Below are positions 1 to 13,303 of a stretch of DNA of 64,000 nt, one piece after another. The notes under the pieces are model-generated. The model was not told where the DNA came from, searched no databases, and was given only the letters and a program-made list of their open reading frames with translations. Made by a program: the position numbers and the translations under genes. Every line of letters starts with the position of its first letter. Position 1 is the stretch's first letter. The stretch covers positions 19,180,112 through 19,244,111 of the forward strand of contig NC_041826.1 of NCBI RefSeq assembly GCF_900964775.1. Direction: 5' to 3'. The DNA comes from Scleropages formosus. Taxonomy: Eukaryota > Chordata > Actinopteri > Osteoglossiformes > Osteoglossidae.

Positions 1-69
1 GGCTTATTGTGGATAATGGAATGCCACATGTGACGTGAGCAAGAACTCCTAGATAGTGGGATAGTGTAC

Positions 70-290
70 TGCTGATCACTGCACTTTCTCTGCATTACTT
101 AGGTGGCAGAAGGTGATGCAGTGTTTACGACTGTCACGTTGCAATCTTCAGATTACCGTTTCAAACCCCTCTCCTACTGCAGCACCTTTGATCCAAGTAC
201 TTACCCTGAACTGATACAGTAAGAATACCCTGCTGTGCACAAATCACAAGCGGCTGTACAGTTCTTTACCCTGGTGCAAAGCATCAGATA
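70..290 (+). repeat. Old SINE (family C)
   Basis: A degenerate SINE-like unit with a tRNA-like head, a body including the phrase TACTTACCCTGAA, and a tail resembling GCATCAGATAAATGAA. The same plan recurs at more than a dozen places in the window. It lies in creb3l2 intron 1. Divergence between copies suggests an old family. Confidence 0.6.
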
Positions 291-692
291 AATGAAGGTT
301 TAATGACAACAGAACCCGCTCATACCTAAGATTTCACTTCTAACCGTTACTGTGGACACAGGGACGGAGAGGGGGAGATGAGCAGTGTGAGCGCAGGGCA
401 ACTGACCTGTTACCATAACAACCACGGGGGGGGGTCGGTAAGTTAAAGGCCTTGTGGCTTGTTCAGAAGCGCCAGTATTACTGGCAGTAAGGCGTTAACA
501 CGGGGCGGCCATAGTGTAGAAAGAGAGAGAGAGCAGCCAAGTGCATTAAGAGGTTCGTTTCGCGCCTGTCTCGCGGGGAAGGCTGTCAATCATGCCTGCA
601 CGCGCAACACACAGCAGCTCGAGTCCTCAACTCGGCACTTTTGACCCAACTCAACACTAACACTGCTGGCCATTTATAAGAGTGACACTCAC

Positions 693-791
693 GGAGGTGT
701 AGAGCAGGCCGTCCGTGTCCCCGGGCTCCGACAGCTCGCTGAGGGTCCGGTCCCAATGCAGGACCTGCTCTCCTCCGTCCAGGACCTCCAT
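693..791 (-). CDS. creb3l2: creb3l2 first coding exon (partial gene)
   Basis: This exon encodes the N-terminus of CREB3L2, an ER-anchored bZIP transcription factor that is cleaved in the Golgi during ER stress and activates secretory-pathway genes. Read on the minus strand it starts with MEVLDGGEQVLHWDRTLSEL and continues SEPGDTDGLLYTS. This agrees, as I remember it, with the conserved start of human CREB3L2 (MEVLESGEQ..LQWDRKLSELSEPGD). The exon is 99 nt (33 codons) and ends in phase 0 at a good GTGAGT donor next to base 692. The start is the first ATG after a CpG-rich leader. The bZIP, transmembrane and lumenal parts lie beyond the left edge. CREB3L1 is a possible alternative, but the match to the L2 N-terminus is closer. 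Confidence 0.85.
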
Positions 792-1160
792 GTTCAACGG
801 CCGCCGCTCCGCACGGATCGAACCGCTGCGACGTTTCCGAAGAGCGCGGACAGAGGAGGAGGAGGAGGAGGAGGAGAAGGAGCGCAAAGAAAGTGCCACA
901 AACTCTCTGAGCAGAGACCTCCGTACAGCTGAGCGACGTGACTTTGAGACGCAGCTCTCGCTCGTCAGGCGCTCGTCGCCTCGCGGCCAGTGTGGCACCG
1001 TGTCGCGCGCGGGTCGAACGTTACACGACTGTTCGCTCTGTTTTAGACTTTTTTTTTTTTCCTCTTCCCCGTCTCGCGCACATCCAGACACCGAGGAATT
1101 CGGGGGCGGAGACACTTGGGGGGGGGGGCCTGAACGGCACCATTGTCCAATAGGAGATGG
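792..1160 (-). promoter_or_regulatory. creb3l2: creb3l2 5' UTR and CpG-rich promoter
   Basis: GC- and CpG-rich DNA directly upstream of the creb3l2 ATG, with a GGA-trinucleotide run near 854-877 (CT-rich in the leader). Open frames on both strands here reflect base composition and have no family resemblance. The transcription start cannot be fixed from sequence alone. Confidence 0.6.
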
Positions 1161-1179
1161 CGAGTACTGAACACGCAAA

Positions 1180-2436
1180 AGTTACGCCGTGAGAAACAGC
1201 GGTCGCCTTTTACATCCACATCTGTTCGTACAGTCGCAGTATTTTGTGTCAGAATTATTTTTACGTTGTATATTTGGGTTATTTCGACTGATTACAGCGA
1301 AAGAAAATAAAATCGCTATCACCTCATTAAGTCAAAACAAGTCTGGCTTTAAACGGGATCGTGAAGATTGACACGATGAAAAGCCAATGGGATAACAGGA
1401 GAGGCCGCCTACCTCGATTTAGCAAGACGAAGAAACTAAAAACCAATCAGGAGCAAACGTCTCTGTTCTTGTAACGAATCGGATAGCGACAAGAATACCT
1501 CGCTCAAGATCCCGCCTACATCTAACGTGCTCACTTAAGGCAGTTGACCAATCAGCGATCGACACAACCAAAACAACCCACCCATATTCTTTATGAAAAC
1601 AAAGAAAGTTTGTACAAATATCCAAAACAAAGTATGTTTAGATTGCGGTACTTCTTTGTACATTGTATCATTTAGGCTGGTTTCCCCTCAAATGCGATTG
1701 TACAGAGACTCACAATGGACACAGACTCATTTATTGAGCGTAATAAATTACTCTAACAATTCAGAAATATTTCACCGAAGGGTCCAACATCAGGCCCCTT
1801 CTTTAAAACCCTTCACAGATTTGGCCCAGTTCCTTAAAAAAAAAAAAAAAAACATTTTTAATGTAAATACTTTTTAATGTTCTGTCATGTACAAGCAAAG
1901 GAATGGCTACTAAAAACTTAAGATTATTAAACCATACAACTTTAATAGAAAAGTACAAACTTTTGCTAATACCAATAAAGAATGTATGAATAACAAACAT
2001 AACATGTTTTTTTCTCTCTTTCAGGGAAAGGATGTGCTAATGAACACAAAAAAAAAAAAAAAAAAAAACCCTAAAAACTGTTTTGGTACACTGATTTTTA
2101 AATCGAATTAACCATTTCCTTCAAAAGCAACTGTGACATACAAATGTTATGATTAATAAGGGCAGCTGTCAAGGCTGCACTTAAAAGATCAGCTTTTGAT
2201 ACTTTTAGCTGTGCACTACTCTTGAAATTAGACAATTCAATTAACAAAAGACAAAAAGTTAAACTAAATACTAATTGTGAGAGATTACATGGGCATGTTC
2301 CAAACATCACAGCAAGACTGATCTTCTTGCCATCAGAGGACTAGACAGACACAAAGTGTCAAGGTCAGTTAAATTACAGAAAAGACATGGAAATCAATCT
2401 TCTGTCTTCTGTTTTTCTACAGAAATAGAACTTCTA
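1180..2436. other. Spacer between creb3l2 and ssbp1, including ssbp1 3' UTR
   Basis: AT-rich DNA with no supported gene. The left part is the region upstream of creb3l2; the right part should hold the ssbp1 3' UTR on the minus strand. TTTAAT at about 1857 and 1872 would read ATTAAA on the minus strand and are possible poly(A) signals. A-runs lie near 1838-1852 and 2048-2068. Confidence 0.5.
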
Positions 2437-3747
<1,311 letters not shown>

Positions 3748-3897
3748 CGTGTCGCTGGATTTGAGATATTTGAGGGAAATTATGGTATCACAGAGGTCTG
3801 AAGAGAGGCAAGGGCTTAAGTAAAAACAAAGTCAATAAACAGAAAACAAAACAGGGGGCTACGTTTATTAAAATCATTTTAGCTCCAACCAAACTAG

Positions 3898-4080
3898 TGC
3901 CTACAAGCTACTTGCATTGAGATTTACCCATTTATTTAATACAGTTGGGGAATTTTCCAAAGCAATTTTAGGGTAAGTACCTTCAAGGGTACTACTACAG
4001 CTAGAGGTGGGAATCGAACCTACAACCTTTGGGTCCAAAGAAGGAAGAACTTGAAGGCAGTAGCTAAGTGCGCTACTACT
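3898..4080 (-). repeat. SINE (family C), in ssbp1 5' intron
   Basis: Minus-oriented copy with the recognisable body (TACAACCTTTGGGTCCAAAG, TTAGGGTAAGTACCTT) shared with copies at 11232 and 30268. It lies between the noncoding first exon and the ATG exon of ssbp1. Confidence 0.7.
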
Positions 4081-4467
4081 GCACACGCGGTAAGTAAGGC
4101 AGTCACGTCACGACACCGACACGTGCCTTCAAACTTCTCGTACGCGCGTAGCACTAAATTATATCGACATTTTCTTTACTGCAAATCAAATTTGCAAATT
4201 AATTGTTCTTCAAGACAAGAGAAGAAAAACAAAGGTTACAGCATTTTCCTGTGACTGACACAATTTTAATTAAAATTCGCTAGTGGTGCGAGAACACACA
4301 TCAACTCCGCAGTACAGCATGATGATGCTCATCCTCTTGTGCTTCCAGGGAAAGCCAGCAAGATAAAACTGGAAAAGCCAGACTTATTTGTGGCTCCGCA
4401 CCATATTAACCCCCCTACAGTAAATTTAAAATATATGAGCACGTTTCACATACCACTTTCACATTAC

Positions 4468-4570
4468 CTGTCCTGCGACTCTCCGGAACGGACTCCGGTA
4501 AAGTGACGTATTTCCGGTCCCTTCCTCTAACTGTTCCCCTTGCTTTATAATCGGAAATGTGGTTTTCACC
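4468..4570 (-). promoter_or_regulatory. ssbp1: ssbp1 promoter and noncoding first exon
   Basis: On the minus strand this stretch holds CCGGAAAT ETS-type motifs next to a CRE-like TACGTCAC, and ends in a good donor (GACAG then GTAATG) whose exon edge is 4468. ETS (GABP/NRF-2) sites are typical of nuclear genes for mitochondrial proteins, which suits ssbp1. The transcription start is inferred, not seen. Confidence 0.55.
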
Positions 4571-6797
4571 GCCATCTAGTGTACGTCTGTATGGCGTCAA
4601 CGTAAGGAATATGGTGTGGGGTTTTTTTTTTTTTTGGCACACATTCTTTATTTTGTGTTCTATACAGGTAATCATTTAATGTGTAGCATTACAATAACAG
4701 TTTATATTTTGCTTTTCTATTTAGGGTTAATTTGCTCATTTTTTAATTTAAAGGTTTATTTTTCTGCGTGTTTTACGCGGGATCTTCAACACGTGACTTG
4801 GGGACAGGAACGTAGGAAATCAACTGTCTAATAAAATAAAAGAGGTTTCCTTTAATATTACCCATTTGATATCTCTCACAAAACAACAAGTGCTAACTAG
4901 ATTTCAAATACCTATAGAAGATCCATGTAAACTGTGTTTTTGAACGAGAATCATGACACATGATCTGTTCCTTGTATTTTACAGTACAATTCTGGTGTGA
5001 AATGAACAGTTTTCTGTGTGGAAACCTGAAAGTAATAGTGGATTTCACAGATTTTAATTGTGTTTAAGCGTCAAGACTTTGCTCAAAATAGATGTCATTT
5101 AAATAGATTTGTTTATAATCTTTGGTAAATATATCTACAAGCAAAAATGATACTGATACTAAACCTATTATTGTTTCCCTCTTCAAAACTGAATTGGAAA
5201 AATATGTTAAAACTTTACAACATGTAAAGAATAAGAGAGACACATGGTTGTTTGAATTGCATAATGTGTCCAGAATATATAACATTGTAGTTGTAAACCC
5301 TGACCAAAAAAGGAAAAAAGCATGTAACTGGAGTTGTATGCATGTTTGTTTACAATGCTGTAGGTTATTGATGTAGGTTTTGCAAAAGTCTTGGATTATA
5401 GCTGTAATAAATATAAATACACTAATTCTTGTAATATTTTAATTAAATTTGAGCTGAATTAAAATGACTGAAATACTGCATTGTCCGCAAATTCCTACTG
5501 AACTCCTCATTGCTGCTGTTTTTGCTGTATTTTGTTTCCAACTTATTTGTTTTTTGAAACACAAGTGATGTCCCATGTTCAGTTTTTGGGTAATTTTTAG
5601 TTTTAAACTGAAAAACTCAGCTGAAATACTTATAACATGGGGACCTGGTGTATATACAGGGATAGACAGTAGTGGTTAGTGTTGCTTTTTTGCAATGGGA
5701 AAGTCCTGGGTTTGAATCCAACCTGTAGTACCCTTAAGAAAAGTACTTACCCTGAATTTCTCTACCAAAAATTATCCAGCTGTCTAAATGGGTAAATAAT
5801 TGTCAGTTACTTGGTGTACAAACCTAAAATTGTAAGTTGGTTCAGAGGGAGCATAAAAATAAACAAATACTGTAATAATATCCTTTACGTTATTTAAAAG
5901 AACCACAAATGATGTACGGCTTGCAAATGTATCTAACCTGTGAAATATCCCAGTTTAATAATCTAATTCATGATTACCATTTTGCTTACTGCTAAATTCT
6001 CCTGTAATTACAGTTTTAATGTGCTGTGTACATCTGTAGTTTATGGGTTTTCTTACACTTATATGTACAAATAAATATTTTTGTCCATATCTGAAAAACT
6101 TCCAAGTTGTTGCTTTTCATATGCAAACGAAAGGACAAGACAGCGTGTATCAATTTTTTATTATATTTGACTGCTGAGAGCAGACAAGCTCCTGAACAGT
6201 TTATAACTTATATTTGTCTACAGTCAGTACATTCACATTGTTTCCAGAATGTGCAAATTTGTCAATTTTGGGCTTGCTATAAAGTTACAGACACTATGAC
6301 ACCTATTCATGTCTGCAGTAGTGCTTCTGCATTACCCAATTTTAGTTTAGAGGCGTTACATTTTAAGTGCACCATGGGTTTCATTATATACACAAACATG
6401 TTGCAGTCCTTCAAGTTTTTCCAGTGTTATAATATTTACATTTGCATTGCACTATAGTTAATTGCAATCAACCCTGATAATGCTTACTGCAATTTATTAC
6501 TTGAGACTGATGGAGAGAGGACTCCTTAATAATCCTCCAAGCTTTGTCCTGGATGGAAAAAGATACATTTTATTCCCAGAAAGACACAGGTACTCGACCG
6601 TTTTTTGCATCTTAGAGCAATGTTGCAGTCATTAGTGTTTTTACCATCATTCAAGGTAAAGTGCTTGTGTACACATGGTTACAAAATGTCCAGAACTTAG
6701 AAGTTCTAAGTGAATAGTTATAATGCAGCAACACTCACCAACGATTACTCTCTCGGTACTCCTAATGTTTTTCATAAGTCATGGAATATTGCAGGGA
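4571..6797. other. AT-rich spacer between ssbp1 and C12orf56
   Basis: No supported gene. The DNA is AT-rich with one family-C SINE at 5655-5880. The right end should contain the C12orf56 3' UTR on the minus strand; TTTATT near 6493 would be a distant poly(A) signal if used. Confidence 0.5.
5655..5880 (+). repeat. SINE (family C)
   Basis: Plus-oriented copy: a tRNA-like head with a B-box-like GGGTTTGAATCC, then the AAGTACTTACCCTGAAT and TAAATGGGTAAATAATTG phrases typical of the family. Confidence 0.65.
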
Positions 6798-6814
6798 CAT
6801 TCATCCCAAAACAC

Positions 6815-7021
6815 AGGGTGTGGTGGTGCAGTGGGTTTGACCGGGTCCTGCTCTCCAGTGGGTCTGGGGTTCAAGCTCTGCTTGGGGTGCCTTGTGATGG
6901 ACTGGCGTCCTGTCCTGAGTGTCTCCTCTCCCTCTAGTCTTACGCCCTGTGTTGCTGGGTTAGGCTCCAGCTCCCCATGACCCCACGTGAGACAAGCAGT
7001 TTCAGAAAATGTGTGCGTGAG
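6815..7021 (+). repeat. SINE-A copy with target-site duplication
   Basis: tRNA-derived SINE: A-box-like GGTGCAGTGGGTTTGACC, B-box-like GGGTTCAAGCTCTGC, a GC-rich body ending near CCCCATGACCCCA, and a TG-rich tail. It is flanked by CATTCATCC(C)AAAAC at about 6798-6812 and again at 7022-7035. It lies downstream of the C12orf56 stop codon. Confidence 0.85.
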
Positions 7022-7322
7022 CATTCATCCAAAACCTATACCACACTAATCAGAATATTACAATCTGTCCTAATGCTTACTGATGTAAATTCCTCATGTT
7101 GACTGTTATGATCACAGTGCCTCTACTGAGGAATAACACAACATCCCGATGAAAACGCAGTTATACACAGTGGCACATGCTGCAACAACGCACCGTTTCA
7201 CTTAAAAATAAAGCCTGTCTGTGTGTGATCACATGCCTGTCTGACTGCATATTCATGTGTGTGCCTGTGCCCTTGAGTGAAGCACAAGCTGTGATCTGCG
7301 GCAGTAGGATGCAGGGTCCATC

Positions 7323-10300
7323 TCAGCTGCGTTGGAGCACCAAGTGCAGGAGCCGGGAGAGGAGCCTGATGGTGGGCTGGCTAATGGGGTAGTGTGGCGG
7401 TATCTTATCCTCTACCCAGGAAACCTTTACATAGTACCTGGAAGGAAGCACACCACCAAAGTTCAGCACAGCAACCAGAGGATGTCTAGAGAACAGTTAC
7501 GGCTTAGTGATGTTTTTTTTCTTTTTACCTGAACTCCTCACGGAATGTGGTTTTAATGTGCCAAGACAGATCAGCGCTGTACTGAAGACAGGCCAGGAGA
7601 ATCTGGCACCTCTGGTACAGCAAGACTGCTTGCGCTGGGCTCAGAATCGATTGGGACAGCGTGAACAGCACCTCCCGGGCCATGTAACTGATGAAAGGCA
7701 ACTGTGCAGAGAGAAGCAAAAAATATTATTACACCAAATAAATGATTGATTATTGATCAAATACACCTATTCCTGAATTAATGGGTTTAATTCATTCCAT
7801 GAAATCACTGTTGGGGAAATTCCCCTTTCTATGGAATCAAATTCATATTATTTTTTATTGGGGGGATGGAAATCGGTTCTTGGACAAAGAGGCCACACCA
7901 AGGCCGGCATCTGCTTGCTGTGCTGGTAACCGTGCCACCCTAACACATACACCTAGTTACCATTAATAGAGTTGAAATGACTTTCTTGTTCATGCCCCTG
8001 CTTGACACTGTCCTCGTCCCCTTCTCCCTGACACCTCACCCAGCATGAGAGGTCCAGCAAAAATACCCGTGAATCCAGAAGCACCGAATCGGTGTCCTCC
8101 CGTCTCATGAGCCAGTACACTAGTCACACACTTCAGAAAATCAGCGCTTGTTCAGTGCAGTGCTAATAGTGTCTAAAAACTATCCTGCAAGCGTAGCGCA
8201 TTATTCAAAGTGCACCTCGGATGTGATGCCACTGCATAACAGTGTAACCTTTCTATTATTTTTTTCTTTACTTCAAACTACAATAAAAGTTCTGAAAATA
8301 AAGAACACGTTATTTCTACAATCCCCTATCCCATTCAATTGACCAGTTCACATAAGCACGTTCTGCGTTTGTCAGTTTTGGGACACATCTGTCTATAAAA
8401 AGAACAAAAGCTTAATCAAACAGATGTTCCTCTATTTACAGGTAAAGTTACGTTAAAATCTTGGATACAGTTATAGCAAATAAAAAGTTGGTAAGACTTT
8501 TCATTAATATTTTTATTAACCTCAAGCACCATTAAAATGAAAGTTTATTTAAAATGACTGAAAATAAAAATATATTCTCGCCGCAAACTCCTACTCTACG
8601 AAGATTGCCAACCATTTCATCCCATAAACACACCTCATCATGTTATTGATCAGTGTCGCTCAGGAAAACGAGCCACAAGCTGTTAACACTGCGAAGCGAG
8701 TTCAATGAAAGGGGCTGGATCCTCCTGTATGCTGGATCCAGGAACCGGAGATAAGTCCGAAACCCGATTTCACTGTAAATATAATCGCTAAATCACAATT
8801 CGTGAAAAATTAATACAGAAATTCCTTGATTTATCTGTCTTTGATTTGAAATGTTTAATGTTGGTCTGTTCTTTCATTTTACTTTACTATCTATCAATCA
8901 GTAATGCAGCAACAGGAATGTATCCTTGGTTATTTGCGGGGGCAGGTGCAGTGGCACAGTGGGTTTGACCAGGTCCTCCTCTTGGGTGGGTCTGGGGTTC
9001 AAGTCCCGCTTTGGCTATCCTGCAATGGACTGGCGTCCCATCCTGGGCGTGTCCCTTGGGCCCTGTGTTGCTGGGTTGGCTCCAGTTCGCCATGATCCCG
9101 CTCGGGTTAAGCAGTTTCAACCTCTGTGTGTGTGTGTATTTGCTGTACATATTCTGCAAAAGTCTTGGATATAGCTATAATAAATGAGAAATACATTATA
9201 AGACTTATCATTTTAATTAACTTTGAGTTACTGTAGAGTAAAATTAAAACATAATTTAAAATGCAATAAAATACATCATCTCCCCAAATTGCTCTTTAAT
9301 GCTGACCTATTTATCGTATGATCATGTGCAACATTCATCATTTTATCACTGATGACCAAGCTGTAAACAGCGCGGGGTGGGAGATCAAATAAAACCAGTC
9401 GTCGATTTTCTGTTGTCTGGGAAAACTTGACTGCCAACTAGCGCCTGAGCGAAGAAACGTAGGCAGCGATCGCTCCGCAAGAAATTTATTGGAAATAGAC
9501 ACGTGAAGAAAGTGCGATTATAAACAAGCGAATCAATGAATAAGGAAACGTTTTTATAACCGAATGCAAATATGTTTTTGAAAATCTGTAACCCAACAGT
9601 TCGTGACGCAAGGACCCAGGCTACCGTTTCCGACCTGTCCGAGTGTCGAGCCAACTAACACGTGGAGGTAGAAACACCGCTGGCTTTTACTCAACGCGCA
9701 GAAATTGTCGAAAACAGAACAGTCACGGAAATGCCATTAAAAATAATTAGAATAAAGTGGAAAAAGCTGTTTGGACGCTCCCAGCTCGAACGCTCGTAAC
9801 ACGAGAAGCCACACAAATGCAGACTCACAGCGAAGCGATGGGTTTGCAGTGTCTTCAGAGCCCAGCCCACAGTCACAAAGTGCTCCAGTCCTGGGGTATA
9901 TGTAGCCTAGTGGGAGGCAAAGAATACATCTCAATCACATTGTAATGGAGCAGAAGAAGCTGCCACGGAGAGACCCGGCTACTCACCTGCTGGGACATCA
10001 CCACCGCCTCGAACAGGAGGGCAGAGGCTGCATCCAGGTACTCCACCAAGAGAGCCTGCAGTTTAAAGCCAAATTTCTAAGGACTCAAAATGAGTTAAAA
10101 TTACAGGTTCATCTGGACTTCTCAGCAGAGTAAGGTGGTCATCATTATCTTCATCCTTAATATATTGAGAAGTTAAGGGATCAAGGCCACAACATAAAGC
10201 TCAAAAAGGAGATTAAAGTAATGACAAAAGATGATTCTATAAGGCTGAAAAGCGATTTGACTGAGCTTTGAGACCCCACCATAAGGCCCCATCTCTTCCT

Positions 10301-13224
10301 CTGAACCCACTGCTTCCAAGCCACCAGCAGGAGATCCAGCCAAAAGACCTCTGCTGGAAAAGGAGAGTAAGGAACCCCCCAAATCTTCCCTCAACTGCAC
10401 CTGCCCTTCCCCATCTTTATGTCCCACACCCCCAAATCACCTGTGCCTGAAGGGGGTCCTGGTTGGGGACCACAGGTCCATTTGCTGCATCCCGGAGATC
10501 CAGCTCTGGATCACAGACCAGTGCCAACAGCAGTCTTTCAGTCAGTGCTCCCCTAAACCACGAGTAAAGACCAGCATAACAGCTATAGTTTAAGATTTGC
10601 AACTCCAATTTGCATCTGCAAGTAAACAGATTTGGTAAAATGCAAAACTGAATTCCAGCAACACATGAAGAGATACACATGCAGATATGCGATTCTTGAG
10701 GAACAGACCATTTGTTCAACACCACCATTTTTTGCACCTTACACAAATACCCAAATGTAGTACTGACATGGACCACAAAGGTATTTGTGACATGACAATG
10801 CACGTTTATGGAACTCACTGGAGATCAGGAGATATCTGGGTCTGAAAGAGACCCTTTGTGAATGACTAAAAGGATTCAGCAGTGCTGAGGGAGAGAGGGA
10901 GCTCATTCCACCACATGGAAGCCAGAACTGAGAACCACTGGGGTTTTGAATTTAGACCTCTTGAGCATGTGGGACCACAAAGTGTCCAGAGGTGAAGGAA
11001 CATGAAAGTCTGTGTGCAGTGAGTGATTGGACCCTCCAGGTACCAGAGGACAACTCTATAGATTTGCATTTAAGCACGTTACACCAAATGATCCATTCAA
11101 AGCTTTTCACCTTTTTGCTGTCAGCAAGGCAAAGCGTGCAGACTCCACCTCTGTCTCCCGAAACATCAGGCCCAGCGTCTGGACCACGAGAGTGGCCAGC
11201 CTGTGCGGGGTGGGGATGGGGTGGTGGTCAGATATGCAGCATTTTACATTTATTCATTTAGCTGACACTCTTCTCCAAAGTGACTTAAAATGTAATGGTT
11301 ACAATTATTCACCCATTTATACAGCTGGGTCATTTTACTAGAGCAATTTAGGGTAAGTACCTTGCTCAAGGGTACTACAGCCGAAGGTGAGGATTGAACC
11401 CACAACCTTCGGGTCCAAAGATGGTAACTAACCACTAAGAAGTGATCTCCGCGGTAAATCTGTACATCAGCGTTACCAGCAGAGGCCGCTGTAATGTCAC
11501 TGTCACAAAACAGGTGTACCCTACCCTACCCCTGAGAAATGTAGTATCAGAGGTCATCATTAATCCCTGACCCATAATCCAGTTGTGTAAAAGCAAAAGC
11601 TACTTACAAACATTAAACCCCTTGCTGCGGTTATCTTTCAGCCGCTGCCTTTCTCCTGTTCAGTCGAAATCTCAAATGTCGCCTGACGCACCCAGGACAC
11701 CCCGGGTTTGAGCTCCCTCCCTGCCACTTACATAAGTTTATCTGCTCTGTGGACCCCGCTGTACTCTCCACAACTTTTCCAGTGGTCTTGCAGAGTGTCT
11801 TCGAGGGTTCTCACCAGGAAGGGGCAAAGGTCGCTAGACTGATGAAGAAAAGATCAGAATGGGATTACGGGAATGAACGAGCGCAGAGGCAGGCGGTGCG
11901 ATTCAGCGCGGAGGGCGGACCGCGCAGGGCGGCCCTGCATTCGACAGCGGTTCTGGGACAGCCGGGGGGGGTCGAGAGGGTGCGGCTCACCCTCCAGAAG
12001 AGCCTGCGGATGGCGGTGTTGCGGTGCGCGGCGGCGTGCAGCTCCTGCAGCAGCAGGTACAGCGCTTCCAGGGTGATGTTCTCTTGCAGCAGCTCCCGGC
12101 TCAGCTGCCCAAACAGGTAGGCCGTGCGTTCCCAGCTGCGGGAGCACGGAAGGTGCGGAAGTGGACGGCGGGCTTAGTTACATTACCATACGCTCACTGA
12201 GACTCGCGGACGCACGCAAACGGGCGCTCGTAACCCACGTGCGCCGAACAGCACGTACTCGCACAGTCAAACCGACGACCACGGTAATGCAGAAAACTTG
12301 TATTTTACACAATTCATGTCGGTTTCAATAATTAATTTTTACTCCGATTAAACCAAAGCCACGGTTACCTCGTCCGATGCCGGTCTTGAGGGCCGGAGCT
12401 TGATGAAATGCTGCACCTCTTCCTGAACCGAGGATCCAACAGGAGGGTGGACCTCTGTGACCACAAGATAACAAGCACGCTTATTAGCGACTGACAGCCA
12501 CCTGGGAGACGGGATCTTCGCGTGGAAAAGATGATCCGGCTCCTCACGATGATATAGCTCTTCCAGGAGCTCAGCAGGTGCAGGTATATCCGTGAGGTCG
12601 GAGACACTGCGTAAAGGTGTAGCTCCGTCCTCTTGGCCTCCTCCTTCACGCTGTTCCCCTCCAGTGGTGATTTCTTCATCAGCCTGGCCAGGATGGATCC
12701 CCTCCTGTCTGGCTTCAGCTTTCTTCCCGTGCCACCGCTCCCTGAGGGAGCTGATAGGGGAATGCAGGAAGACAACCTTGGCGAGGAAGGATGAGACAAA
12801 GGCAGGGGCTGGGAGGGAAGGACCCGGAGTTCCTTCAGGTAAGTGCTGTGGCAGGACGCAGACCTTCTCTGCTTCACCTTCAGCTCCTCCTCCTCTTCTC
12901 CTCTTCCTCTGGAACGACAGCACATCAGTAACAGACTCGCTCCCTCTGCCACCCGCAACAAACACACATGCCATCCATGCCAACAGCAGTTCCAGAAATG
13001 TTAACTATGCGTCACAACAGCACAACTTAAGCGTGCAACGTGAGGTCCTTCTCACTAAATCTGCAGCTGGATTTTGCACGAGGAATGATTTTCAAAGTCA
13101 GGCTTATCATGTGTGAGCCCCCCATTTAAGAGTGGAGGAGCTGCTCATGCGTAACTACCCATATGGTACAGCGCAGTCTGAAGGGGGTGAATATGGTTTA
13201 TGGTCATTTCAAAGAATAAGGCAG

Positions 13225-13303
<79 letters not shown>

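Noticed and set aside
715-1170. 151-codon plus-strand frame over the creb3l2 leader
   Set aside because: It is antisense to the creb3l2 first exon and CpG-rich promoter, has low-complexity Glu/Ser runs, and shows no family resemblance.
12348-12983. 211-codon minus-strand frame over C12orf56 exons 4-5
   Set aside because: The frame that splices in phase and matches the known protein (ELHLYAV...) is a different one; this is a shadow frame.
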